Source: Mycolicibacterium brisbanense
GTDB lineage: Bacteria; Actinomycetota; Actinomycetes; Mycobacteriales; Mycobacteriaceae
Reading direction: 5' to 3'
Assembly (NCBI RefSeq): GCF_001570425.1
Contig: NZ_BCSX01000018.1
Span: 186,001-250,000, forward strand
Length of the DNA: 64,000 bases
The translations under genes and the position numbers were made by a program. Below, in pieces: positions 15,719 through 23,741 of this stretch (positions are counted from its first letter, which is position 1; the number at the start of each line of letters is the position of its first letter). Under the pieces are notes generated by a model that was not told the DNA's origin, did not search any database, and was given only the letters and a program-made list of their open reading frames with translations.

Positions 15719-16597
15719 GTGAACACCAGCGGCACCCCGCAGCGCGCCGACATCCGTGATTTCCTGGCCACACGCCGTGGCCGGATCACCCCTGACCAAG
15801 TCGGGCTCCCCGCGGGCGGGACTCAACGCCGCGTTCCCGGGCTGCGCCGCGAAGAGGTCGCGGTGCTCGCCGGGGTGAGCACCGACTGGTACACCCGCCT
15901 GGAGAAGGGCCACATCAAGGGTGTATCCGACGACGTGCTCGCCGCGGTCGCCCGCGCTCTGTTGCTGGACGACGCCGAGACTGCCCACCTGTTCCATCTG
16001 GCCCGCGCCGCCAAGCCTGCGCGAAGCCCGCGTCGTCGAACGCCCGTGCGGCTCCCGGAGAGCCTCCAGCACTTGCTTGACGCGATGACCGGAGCCGCCG
16101 CGTTCATCCGTAACGGTCGACTCGACATCATCGCGACCAACGCTCTCGGCCGGGCGCTGTACGCGCCGGTGCTCGACGAACCCGCCTGGAAAGCCAACAT
16201 CGCCCGGTTCAACTTCCTCGACGCGCGGGCTGCCGACTTCTTCCCGGACTACGCGGGTTCGATGGACACCACGGTCGCGCTGTTGCGCACCGAGGCGGGC
16301 CGCGACCCGTACGACAAGGAACTCACGGACCTCGTTGGTGAACTCGCGACCCGCAGCGAGGCGTTCCGCAGCCGCTGGGGCGCCCACGATGTGCGTAATC
16401 ACAGCACCGGGCTCAAACACTTCAACCACCCGGTCGTCGGTCCCATCGACCTCGCCTACGACTCGCTCGATGTGCGCGCCACCGGTGACCACCGGCTGGT
16501 GTTCAACGGGTACACCGCCGCCCCCGGGTCATCCTCCGACGAAAAGTTGCGCATGCTCGCGAGCTGGGCAGCCTCCGACGCGCGGTCCGACATCTGA
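15719..16597 (+). CDS. XRE-family regulator with MmyB-like ligand domain
   Basis: A 292-residue regulator. The N-terminal HTH_XRE domain reads TQRRVPGLRREEVAVLAGVSTDWYTRLEKG (residues about 35-65), the usual signature of the actinobacterial HTH/MmyB family. It is followed by a PAS-like MmyB domain (RLDIIATNALGRALYAPVLDEP...). The start is GTG 15719; GGAGG lies directly against it, too close to work as a ribosome site, so a leaderless transcript is likely. It is divergent from the CMD gene; MmyB-type regulators usually repress such neighbouring oxidoreductases. Confidence 0.9.
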   Translation: MNTSGTPQRADIRDFLATRRGRITPDQVGLPAGGTQRRVPGLRREEVAVLAGVSTDWYTRLEKGHIKGVSDDVLAAVARALLLDDAETAHLFHLARAAKPARSPRRRTPVRLPESLQHLLDAMTGAAAFIRNGRLDIIATNALGRALYAPVLDEPAWKANIARFNFLDARAADFFPDYAGSMDTTVALLRTEAGRDPYDKELTDLVGELATRSEAFRSRWGAHDVRNHSTGLKHFNHPVVGPIDLAYDSLDVRATGDHRLVFNGYTAAPGSSSDEKLRMLASWAASDARSDI

Positions 16598-16731
16598 TTG
16601 CGTTGGCCTGCAGGGCTTCTCGGTAGCCGTAGGTCGGGCTGTCGGGTCGGTACCACGACTATGCCGAGATTCGCCATCTTGGGAGCACTTTGTCTGCGAC
16701 CATTGCTTAGGCGCAACGAAGGGCTGGGCAC

Positions 16732-17202
16732 ATGACAGAGACCGGGCACACAGCCGAACTGCACGAGCGGCCGCGCGTGGCGAGCCGCCGCGGCGTTCTC
16801 ATCGGTGCCGGAGCGGTCGCCGCCGGGATGGCCGTCACCGCGTGCGGCGGTAAAGAACCGTCGCCGTCGGGCGGTCAGTCCGCGAGCAGTGAGCCGAGTT
16901 CGACGGCCGCGGCGGCACCCGTATCCGTGAAGACGTCCGACGTGCCGGTGGGCGGGGGTGTCGTGCTCAAGGAGCCCAAGGTTGTCGTCACCCAACCGCA
17001 GCCCGGCCAGTTCAAGGCGTTCACAGCGGTGTGCACGCACAAGCAGTGCCTGGTGGCGAAAGTCGCCGACGGAACCATCGACTGCCCCTGCCATGGCAGC
17101 CGTTTCAGCGATGTCGACGGCTCTGTCGTGAAGGGGCCGGCCGAGCAGCCTCTGGCGCCGAAGACGGTCACGACGACCGGTGACACCCTCACCATCACCT
17201 GA
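16732..17202 (+). CDS. exported Rieske [2Fe-2S] lipoprotein
   Basis: A 156-residue Rieske protein. The N-terminus carries a twin-arginine motif (SRRGVLIG) and a lipobox (AVTACGG), so it is probably Tat-exported and lipid-anchored. The mature part has a Ser/Ala/Pro linker and then the cluster ligands CTHKQC and CPCHGSRF (each with Cys-x-His). This resembles the mycobacterial and streptomycete stand-alone Rieske lipoproteins. Redox partner unknown; no oxygenase is adjacent. The downstream DoxX gene lies 369 bases away. Confidence 0.92.
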   Translation: MTETGHTAELHERPRVASRRGVLIGAGAVAAGMAVTACGGKEPSPSGGQSASSEPSSTAAAAPVSVKTSDVPVGGGVVLKEPKVVVTQPQPGQFKAFTAVCTHKQCLVAKVADGTIDCPCHGSRFSDVDGSVVKGPAEQPLAPKTVTTTGDTLTIT

Positions 17203-17571
17203 CCCGCTGCGAGCCGACCGCGATTGGTTCGGGTGTCCGGCCCGTCAGAATCCGTGGCCCCGCAATGGTTGAGTTGATCGCCGATGTTTCACAACGGCTC
17301 AATTCTGGCAACGCCACACTGGCCGATCAGCTTGCCCACATCGCGATGAACTGGCGTGACGCACCGTCGACATTCAGAACCGAAGATCTCGCAGGTGAAC
17401 CGGTTGTGGGAAAAATGCGAGTGGCAACCCAGATTATTTGCTCTTTCTGCATTCTTCCGTACCTTCATCCACGCGGACGTCAGTTATAGCCAATCGAGAT
17501 CGCGTTAGTGCCAAGGGTTTTGGTGAAGTGACGCCCACGGCTTCTCGTCAATTAACGCGCGTGGAAGCGCA
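17203..17571. other. 369-bp region upstream of DoxX gene
   Basis: Lower GC than the flanks (for example 17420-17545). It holds only a weak 74-codon ORF (17265-17489), listed separately. No other gene or clear hairpin was seen. It should contain the promoter of the DoxX-like gene. Confidence 0.4.
17265..17489 (+). CDS. doubtful small ORF (74 aa), possibly a gene remnant
   Basis: The first 45 residues (MVELIADVSQRLNSGNATLAD...QLAHIAMNWRDAPSTF) look protein-like, with helical amphipathic character. The last 25 (Cys/Ile/Pro-rich) do not. There is no good ribosome site. It could be a truncated gene fragment. Low confidence. Confidence 0.25.
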   Translation: MVELIADVSQRLNSGNATLADQLAHIAMNWRDAPSTFRTEDLAGEPVVGKMRVATQIICSFCILPYLHPRGRQL

Positions 17572-18960
17572 ATGAGCCTTACCCTAGCTACCGTGACGAG
17601 AGCCGCGTACTCGCCGATTCCCACCACGGAAACACTTGATATCGCCGAAAGCGTCCCGCAGTGGACATCGCTTCAGAAACTGGGTTTCCGACTGCTTTTC
17701 ACCGTTGGTGGTGGAATGCTTGCCGTCACCGGCGGTGTGGTTCTGTTGGTCACGGTATTCGGCAGTGTCGTGGGTTTCGACGAGGGCCACTATCCGTGCG
17801 AGCGCCTGCTGTGGCTACTCGCGCAGATCGGTAGCTATCTGACTCGAGGTCGCAGCGTCGAGATCACCAGGTCTGCCGGTGGAGACATGTTGTGGATGTG
17901 GTGTTTCCAACTCGGATGGATTGCGGTGGCACTGCCCATCACTGCGTTGTGGACGGTCATGGATCGGCGGCGTCCCAACTACCGGAGCCTGGCTGCTTCG
18001 CTGTTGGTGTTCGCGCGCTTCGGCCTGGCGTTGGTGATGATCTTCTACGGGTGGGGCAAGGTGATCCCCGTCCAGATGGGGTATATGGCGCTGCCGGAGC
18101 ATCAGCTGCAGCTGACGGGTGACACCAGCCTGTTCAACGTCCTGTGGGGTTTCGTAGGGGCCTCCGAGCCGTACTCGGTCGCTATTGGTCTGGTCGAACT
18201 GCTGTCGGGACTGCTCCTGCTGTGGAACCGCACGTGGGTGCTCGGGGCGCTCGGGTCGGTGATCTCCACAGCCCAGGTGTTCCTGCTGAACATGACCTAC
18301 GACGTGCCGGTCAAGCTGGTTGCGGCCCAATTGTTCCTGGTGGCAATCGCTATCACGTGCCCGTATTGGCCGAACTTGGCGCGCGTGATCTTCAATCGCG
18401 GCGGGACCCGCCCGGTCGAGCTGTGGTCGCCGCTGTGGGCAGACAAGCGCTGGCTGCGACGAGCTGGAGTGGTCGCCAAATTCGGCATCGCCGCCATGCT
18501 GCTGGCCATCACCGGCGTGGGTGGCGTCTTGGCGTACATCGGCTATCACACGCCGAGCTCAACGCTCGACGGCGTCTGGCGCGCAACATCATTCACTGTC
18601 GATGGGCGCGAAGCGACGCTGAACCAGGCAAGTCCGCAGCCGTGGGTCAACGTCGCCATCACCGACCGCAACAAGGTGCGCCAACTCGGCGTGGTCAGGT
18701 TTGTCAGCCAGGGGCCCGCGGGCTACACCACCAGGTGGCTGCTCAACATCGACGGAGATCGCCTCGAGCTGCGCGAGCCGGAGTCGGATTCGACGCAGGT
18801 GGTGCTGCGCGCCACCCAGCCGGACAAGGACCGGTTGGTGCTGACGGGCGAGCTGGACGGCAAGCAGATCAAGGGCACATACGAGCGGCGATTCATGGAA
18901 CGCAGCAAGTCGCACTTCCGTCTGGTCAGCCCGCCGATCCCCATGGATTCGGTGCGGTAG
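17572..18960 (+). CDS. DoxX-like integral membrane protein
   Basis: A 462-residue membrane protein. An N-terminal cytoplasmic stretch is followed by a TM segment (LLFTVGGGMLAVTGGVVLLVTVF) and then several TM helices with the DoxX-family pattern (FARFGLALVMIFYGWGKVIPVQMG, SVAIGLVELLSGLLLLWNRTWVLGALGSVIS). After a last TM (about 300) comes a soluble C-terminal domain of about 140 residues, rich in beta strands (GVWRATSFTVDGREATL...). Start ATG 17572 has GTGGAAG nearby. Function of the fusion is unknown; the tail may be extracytoplasmic. Confidence 0.82.
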   Translation: MSLTLATVTRAAYSPIPTTETLDIAESVPQWTSLQKLGFRLLFTVGGGMLAVTGGVVLLVTVFGSVVGFDEGHYPCERLLWLLAQIGSYLTRGRSVEITRSAGGDMLWMWCFQLGWIAVALPITALWTVMDRRRPNYRSLAASLLVFARFGLALVMIFYGWGKVIPVQMGYMALPEHQLQLTGDTSLFNVLWGFVGASEPYSVAIGLVELLSGLLLLWNRTWVLGALGSVISTAQVFLLNMTYDVPVKLVAAQLFLVAIAITCPYWPNLARVIFNRGGTRPVELWSPLWADKRWLRRAGVVAKFGIAAMLLAITGVGGVLAYIGYHTPSSTLDGVWRATSFTVDGREATLNQASPQPWVNVAITDRNKVRQLGVVRFVSQGPAGYTTRWLLNIDGDRLELREPESDSTQVVLRATQPDKDRLVLTGELDGKQIKGTYERRFMERSKSHFRLVSPPIPMDSVR

Positions 18961-19156
18961 TCCCGGATGCCGTAGCGGATGTGCGGTCGAAATCGGTTGA
19001 CGCGCATCAGCGCGCATCCGTCGCCAAGCCCGTCGCGCGCATATCCTGGTTTGCAGGAAGACATAATCCGGCTGGCTGCCGCTGTGGCAAGCCGTAGCGA
19101 CGGTCGGCCACGAGCGACGCCGCACTATGCGACGCCCGGATCTCCGGGAGGCAGCA

Positions 19157-20050
19157 ATGTTCGAGGAAGCTCAGCTCTATGCTCCGGTGACACGCTCGGG
19201 AGATGGCGTCACCGTTCACCTGGCTGCCGACCACCCAGGTGCGGTCGACCCCGAATACCGTGCGCGGCGCAATGAGATAGCCGCACTCGCCATGGATTGG
19301 CAGCCCGGCACACCACCGCCGATCGCGACGTACACCGACGCCGAGCAAGAGGTCTGGCGCATCGCGTGCGCCGAACTGCACAAGCTGCACCGGCGGCTGG
19401 CCTGCGCTGCCTACCTGGAGGGCCGTGAGCGACTGCAGCTTCCCGAGGATCACATTCCGCAACTCGTCGACGTCAACGAGATGCTCAAGCCGCTGACCGG
19501 CTTTCAATACGTGCCGGCAGCCGGCCTGGTGCCGCTGCGCGAGTTCTACGGTTTCCTTGCCGATGGGATTTTCCACTCGACGCAGTACCTCCGGCACCAC
19601 TCCGTGCCGCTGTACACGCCAGAACCCGATCTGATCCACGAGGTGGTCGGGCACGGCAACTGTCTGGCTCACGATCGTTTCGCGGCGCTGTACCGGTTGG
19701 CGGGACAAGCGGCACGGCGCGTGGAAACGGCTGAGGCGCTGGAGTTCGTCTCGAAGGTCTTCTGGTTTTCCCTGGAGTTCGGTGTGGTGCGCGAGCACGG
19801 GGAAGTGCGCACCTATGGCGCGGGGCTGCTTTCCTCATACGGCGAGATCCAGCAGATCGAGCATGCCGAACTCCGGGCGCTCGATGTCGGCCGCATGGGT
19901 GTTCAGACGTACGACATCACGCACTATCAGCCGGTGCTCTTCTGCGCCGAGGGTTTCGATGAGATCGAAGACGTGGTCGGTGCGTTCTTCACCGATGTCG
20001 ACGACGCCATGGTCGAGCGCCTGCTGCATGACGCGTCGGCGCCGACCTGA
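19157..20050 (+). CDS. phhA: phenylalanine 4-monooxygenase
   Basis: A 297-residue non-heme iron, tetrahydropterin-dependent aromatic amino acid hydroxylase converting phenylalanine to tyrosine. The iron ligands are visible: His161 and His166 in DLIHEVVGHGN and Glu207 in FSLEFGVV. The conserved substrate/pterin region TGFQYVPAAGLVPLREFYGFLADGIF precedes them. It lacks the regulatory ACT domain of the animal enzymes, as usual in bacteria. ATG 19157 follows GGGAGG; an in-frame ATG at 19127 is less likely. No pterin-4a-carbinolamine dehydratase gene is adjacent, so cofactor recycling must come from elsewhere. Confidence 0.95.
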   Translation: MFEEAQLYAPVTRSGDGVTVHLAADHPGAVDPEYRARRNEIAALAMDWQPGTPPPIATYTDAEQEVWRIACAELHKLHRRLACAAYLEGRERLQLPEDHIPQLVDVNEMLKPLTGFQYVPAAGLVPLREFYGFLADGIFHSTQYLRHHSVPLYTPEPDLIHEVVGHGNCLAHDRFAALYRLAGQAARRVETAEALEFVSKVFWFSLEFGVVREHGEVRTYGAGLLSSYGEIQQIEHAELRALDVGRMGVQTYDITHYQPVLFCAEGFDEIEDVVGAFFTDVDDAMVERLLHDASAPT

Positions 20051-20069
20051 GCGGCGAAGTCCGAGGCGA

Positions 20070-20522
20070 TCAGCCCTTCCAGACAACCTTGTCGGTGCCG
20101 CCGGCGTCGCGATAAACGACGCTGTCGGGTGCCGTACCGCCGCGTACGTCGAAATAGATCCGGCCTGATGTCTGGCTGCCCACCGCGATCGGTTGATTGG
20201 GTAGACCGTCGGTCTCGTTGCCCTTCATATCCGCATAGGTCGAGCTGTTGACGGCCCGCGCGTTGAAATCGGAAATGTTGGGTGTCGGGAAGCCGCTCAC
20301 CGCCTGAGCGGTGACATCTGAGTACCAGATGCCGTCATTGTGGCCACTGGGCTGCAAGTTGCTCACGGTGTATTGGATGGCGCCACCCGGGCTGGGTATC
20401 TCTGCCGATTGGCCGAATTGCAGCGCTTCCGGGTCGGCCAGCGCCGGTGCCGCTGCCAACACTCCCGCCGTCACGATTCCGGTAGCAACAGCCGTCGTTT
20501 TCGATGCGATCCGTGAGAACAT
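20070..20522 (-). CDS. MPT63-like secreted antigen (DUF1942)
   Basis: A 150-residue secreted protein related to mycobacterial immunogenic protein MPT63/MPB63. It has a signal peptide with cleavage near APALA, then a beta-sandwich (IQYTVSNLQPSG, TAQAVSGFPTPNISDFNARA, TSGRIYFDVRGGTAPDSVVYRD) that follows the MPT63 strand order. ATG 20522 has a GGGAG site nine bases upstream; GTG 20525 is an alternative. Exported, function unknown in the family. Convergent with phhA (19-base gap). Confidence 0.85.
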   Translation of the reverse strand: MFSRIASKTTAVATGIVTAGVLAAAPALADPEALQFGQSAEIPSPGGAIQYTVSNLQPSGHNDGIWYSDVTAQAVSGFPTPNISDFNARAVNSSTYADMKGNETDGLPNQPIAVGSQTSGRIYFDVRGGTAPDSVVYRDAGGTDKVVWKG

Positions 20523-20763
20523 CACGTCAAGCTCCCTTCGCCAAGCCCTGTTGTCCAGGCGTAATTACCGTCCGACCTACAGTCGGTCTATCCAAACCGG
20601 CGGGTTTCAAACCTGCTCGGCACGGCGGTGCGCACAGTGTGGCGACCACCAGAACCTCTACGAACGTTTGCTACCACCGGCCTGAGCCACCGAAAGCCAT
20701 TGAAGTGACGAACAATACGGCGGTTGGATCACCGCCCGGATGGTGTCGAAGTAGGGTCTGCGC

Positions 20764-21960
20764 ATGGACCTCGAGCCGGTCGAGCAGCGGATCCTGGGAA
20801 GCCTTCTCGAAAAGCAGGTCACGGTTCCCGCGTCGTATCCTCTGACGCTGTCTGCCCTGCGCACCGCCTGCAACCAGACCAGCAGCCGCGAGCCGGTCAT
20901 GGACCTCGACGAACGGACGGTAGAGCAGACGGCCAGAGCGCTCAAGGACCGCGGGTTGTTGCGCATCGTGTGGTCCGACACCGGACGGCGCACTCTGAAG
21001 TATCACCAGACCTTGTCGGAGCTTCTCGAACTCGGCGACGACGAGCGGGCGGTGCTCACCGTGCTGCTCCTGCGCGGACCGCAGGCGCCCGGAGAATTGC
21101 GCACTCGAACCGAGCGGCTGTTCCCGTTCTCCGACCGTGGCGCGGTCGAAGCGTGCCTGGACCGGATGGGCAAGCGGGATCAACCGCTGGTGCGGCGGCT
21201 CGACCGGCGACCGGGCCAGCAGGACTACCGATGGGTGCACGAACTGGGCCCAGTCGACACGGGCGAGCTGCCCGTGCGCCCGGCGGTCGATCGGGAGGCG
21301 CCCATCGCGGACTCGCCCGAGGCCCGCGACGATCGGGTGCGGGCGACCTACGGTGCCGTGGCTCCCGCCTACGCGCGTGAGCTGTCCGACGAACTCGACG
21401 CGTTGCCGTTCGAGCGCTGGCTCCTCGAACGTGTGGCTGTGGCGGCCCGTGATCTGCCGATCATGGATGCGGGCTGCGGTCCGGGTCACGTGACCGCGTA
21501 CCTCGCAGCCGCCGGCGCGGACGCTCACGGTCTCGACCTCAGCCCGGAGATGATCACCCAGGCGCGGCAGCGACATCCTGACGTCGGCTACGAGGTGGGG
21601 GATCTGCGGCGTTTGATGCGGCCGGCAGCGGCCGCCGGTTGGGGTGCCGTCCTCGGGTGGTACTCCCTGATCCACCTCGCCGCATCCGAACTACCCGGCG
21701 CGGTCGCCGCGCTGGCTCGGCCACTCGCATCCGGTGGCCTGCTGGTGCTCGCTCTGCATGCCGGTGACGAGGTACGCCGGGTGACCAACTGGTTCGACAC
21801 CGACGTGCCTGCCCTGGACGTGGTGCTGCATGATGCGACCACGGTCGTTGCGGCGGTACAGGCGGCGGGGCTCACCGATGTCGAGTGGTATCTGCGCGGA
21901 CCGCATGAATCGCGCGGCGAGACCACCCAGCGACTGTACGTCGTGGCCCGGCGGCCATGA
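20764..21960 (+). CDS. fusion of YceH/DUF480 domain and SAM methyltransferase
   Basis: A 398-residue two-domain protein. Residues 1-165 are a YceH/DUF480 double winged-helix (LDLEPVEQRILGSLLEKQVTVPASYPLT, TLSALRTACNQ, TVEQTARALKDRGLL). Residues about 185-398 are a class I methyltransferase with motif I PIMDAGCGPGHVTAYL, motif II-like HGLDLSPEMIT and a post-motif WYSLIHL. The hinge contains RPAVDREAPIADSPEARDD. DUF480 alone is common in proteobacteria; fusion to a methyltransferase is seen in some actinobacteria. Substrate unknown. The start follows no strong SD and may be near-leaderless. Confidence 0.87.
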   Translation: MDLEPVEQRILGSLLEKQVTVPASYPLTLSALRTACNQTSSREPVMDLDERTVEQTARALKDRGLLRIVWSDTGRRTLKYHQTLSELLELGDDERAVLTVLLLRGPQAPGELRTRTERLFPFSDRGAVEACLDRMGKRDQPLVRRLDRRPGQQDYRWVHELGPVDTGELPVRPAVDREAPIADSPEARDDRVRATYGAVAPAYARELSDELDALPFERWLLERVAVAARDLPIMDAGCGPGHVTAYLAAAGADAHGLDLSPEMITQARQRHPDVGYEVGDLRRLMRPAAAAGWGAVLGWYSLIHLAASELPGAVAALARPLASGGLLVLALHAGDEVRRVTNWFDTDVPALDVVLHDATTVVAAVQAAGLTDVEWYLRGPHESRGETTQRLYVVARRP

Positions 21961-22031
21961 CGGACTGATCCACGCGCCGACTCCGATATCCGTTGCGGGA
22001 CAGGGGCTGAGCCTATCCGCAGACGGTGTTT

Positions 22032-22433
22032 CTATGGTCGCAGGATGTGGTCGGGTGTGACGGTGTCGACGAATGCTCGCGCCGCGGCGGCGAGCTGACC
22101 GTCGGCGGTGGCCAGCGCATCGGCCTGCAGCTGCGTCAGCGCGATGTACTCGGCGCGGTACGTGTCCGGCCAGTTCAGCTCGGCGGCGATCCGCCACGCG
22201 TGGTCTTGCAGTGATCGGTCGCCGAGTAGTCGGATCCGCAGCCCGCGAATTCCGTCGAGAACCCGTCGGCCGATCCGTTCGTCGATCTGACCGCAGCGCA
22301 CCGATTCATACACGAGGGCCAGCGCCTGCGAACGCAGCAACGTGGGGGCCGCCAGGCTGTGCTGCGGTGGAATGGCCACGCCGCCACGGGCGAGGTCGAT
22401 GGCCACCTGTGCATCGATGACGAACGTTGTCAT
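22032..22433 (-). CDS. PIN-domain protein (VapC-type toxin)
   Basis: A 133-residue PIN-domain ribonuclease of VapC type. The acidic residues fit the family: Asp7 in FVIDAQVAIDLA, a Glu in ALALVYESVRCG, and Asp residues in QLQADALATADGQLA. No standard VapB antitoxin was recognised. A minus-strand ORF (22430-22615) overlaps its start by four bases and is the only candidate partner. The true antitoxin may be very small or absent, which would be unusual for an active toxin. Confidence 0.8.
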   Translation of the reverse strand: MTTFVIDAQVAIDLARGGVAIPPQHSLAAPTLLRSQALALVYESVRCGQIDERIGRRVLDGIRGLRIRLLGDRSLQDHAWRIAAELNWPDTYRAEYIALTQLQADALATADGQLAAAARAFVDTVTPDHILRP

Positions 22434-22615
22434 ACGAGCACCATCGCACGCGTCGGTGTGCGTTGCCGACTGGCTGGGTCGGCGAGGCGCACCAGGTCAC
22501 GGCAAACATCTCGCCGTGGTCTCAGTTGAGCAAAGGTCTTGCAGCCCACCCGGCTTACGGCGGCCGGCACCGTCTCGTTGGCGTTAGTGTTGGACGTTGT
22601 GGTCGAGGTGGGCAA
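22430..22615 (-). CDS. possible antitoxin/leader ORF upstream of PIN gene
   Basis: A 61-codon frame whose ATGA stop/start overlaps the PIN gene start, the coupling expected of TA operons. The C-terminal part (VCRDLVRLADPASRQRTPTRAM) is basic, but no VapB/AbrB or Phd fold is recognisable and there is no strong ribosome site. It shares its region with the upstream part of the plus-strand CBM2 gene. Confidence 0.28.
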   Translation of the reverse strand: MPTSTTTSNTNANETVPAAVSRVGCKTFAQLRPRRDVCRDLVRLADPASRQRTPTRAMVLV

Positions 22616-22619
22616 CTAT

Positions 22620-23027
22620 GTGAAGCGCTGGCGTACAGCGCTTCACCTGATCCTGTCGGCAATGGTGGTTGTCACCCTCGGGCTTACCATCCCGCCCGTA
22701 GCTCACGCGGCCGCGGCCGCGGCGACCCTATCGGTGACATCGACGTGGCAGACCGGCTTCATCGCCCGCTTTGTCATCACCAACGCCAGCACGGTGCCGC
22801 TCAGCGACTGGAAGCTCGAATTTGACTTGCCGCCCGGCGAATCCATCTCGCACACGTGGAGCAGCACCTTCACCCAATATGGCACGCACTATGTGATCGG
22901 ACCCGCAAACTGGAACCGCATCATCGCCCCGGGCGGTACCGCAACGGGCGGGATCCGAGGCGTGCTCAGCGGCTTCTACTCGCCACCGTCGAATTGTGTG
23001 CTCAACGGCCAATATCGGTGCAGTTAG
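22620..23027 (+). CDS. secreted stand-alone CBM2 (cellulose-binding) protein
   Basis: A 135-residue secreted protein made of one carbohydrate-binding module family 2 domain. The signal peptide (KRWRTALHLILSAMVVVTLGLTI) is followed by an Ala-rich linker. The CBM2 features are FIARFVITNAS, SDWKLEFDLPPGESISHTWSS, W in PANWNRIIAPGGTATGG, and the terminal Cys in SNCVLNGQYRC. Start GTG 22620 fits the signal; a longer open frame begins at 22539. No catalytic domain is attached, so it may be a binding or delivery factor. Such CBM-only proteins are known in mycobacteria. Confidence 0.78.
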   Translation: MKRWRTALHLILSAMVVVTLGLTIPPVAHAAAAAATLSVTSTWQTGFIARFVITNASTVPLSDWKLEFDLPPGESISHTWSSTFTQYGTHYVIGPANWNRIIAPGGTATGGIRGVLSGFYSPPSNCVLNGQYRCS

Positions 23028-23042
23028 CGACCAGGACGCGGC

Positions 23043-23741
23043 TCAGGTGGCAAACAGTCTCGACGTCCGTTCTTCATGACGCATGCCGCTGATCTCCAGG
23101 GCGGGTGTTGTGCTGGACAATTCGTGCAGTGGGCGCTCGCAAGCCTCCTTTGACAGCTGGACAGCCAACTCGGCGCCGCGTAACTGGATGCGCTGACTCT
23201 GCAATGGGCCCAATCGGCCCAGCCGCACCGCGGCGCTGAGCAGCGAGGCCATCATCGATTGCATCGAACCGAGCACGGCGATGTGCCGGGGAATTCCGAG
23301 TCGCGACTGGACCGCGCCGTCGACGACCGCCGCGTGGCCGGGAAAGACTCCGGTGATCACACCGGAGATATATGCATCATCTCCCACCATGCCGATTTCC
23401 GTTGCGGTGGAAGCGAGTTGGCGGCCGATCGCTGTCGACGCGGTCCTCGCGTTGCCGAAGAGCTTGTACGAGGCGGCGAGTTCATCGAGTTCGGCAAGAC
23501 GGTCCGGTGCGTCGGCCGCACTCCAGGCGTGCGCGGTGATCGTGGCGTCCAACGGAGCGTGGCCGTGGATGAGGTAACCGAACACCGTGGCCTCCAGGGT
23601 GGCGGCGTCGGCGTCGGGGTGTGCGGCCAACCATTCCTCCAATCCATGGCTGTGGACCAACCGCCCCGCCGGAAAAGCGCTGTCGTGCAATTGCATCCAG
23701 AGTGCCGCTCCGACGTCGGGATCAGTGGTGATGGCCGGCAT
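23043..23741 (-). CDS. ureF: urease accessory protein UreF
   Basis: A 232-residue UreF. It starts with DVGAALWMQLHDSAFPAGRLVHSHGLEEWLAAHP, the family N-terminal signature, and ends in an arginine/leucine-rich helix. UreF forms the UreDFG pre-activation complex with UreD and UreG and helps carbamylate the active-site lysine and insert nickel. Start ATG 23741 overlaps UreE by 20 bases, so translation is coupled. It is the last gene of the minus-strand urease operon and ends near the convergent CBM2 gene. Confidence 0.92.
   Translation of the reverse strand: MPAITTDPDVGAALWMQLHDSAFPAGRLVHSHGLEEWLAAHPDADAATLEATVFGYLIHGHAPLDATITAHAWSAADAPDRLAELDELAASYKLFGNARTASTAIGRQLASTATEIGMVGDDAYISGVITGVFPGHAAVVDGAVQSRLGIPRHIAVLGSMQSMMASLLSAAVRLGRLGPLQSQRIQLRGAELAVQLSKEACERPLHELSSTTPALEISGMRHEERTSRLFAT

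Noticed and set aside
18961..19156. GCGC-rich repeats upstream of phhA as an attachment site or repeat array
   Set aside because: Only short imperfect GCGCATC repeats, expected in high-GC DNA.
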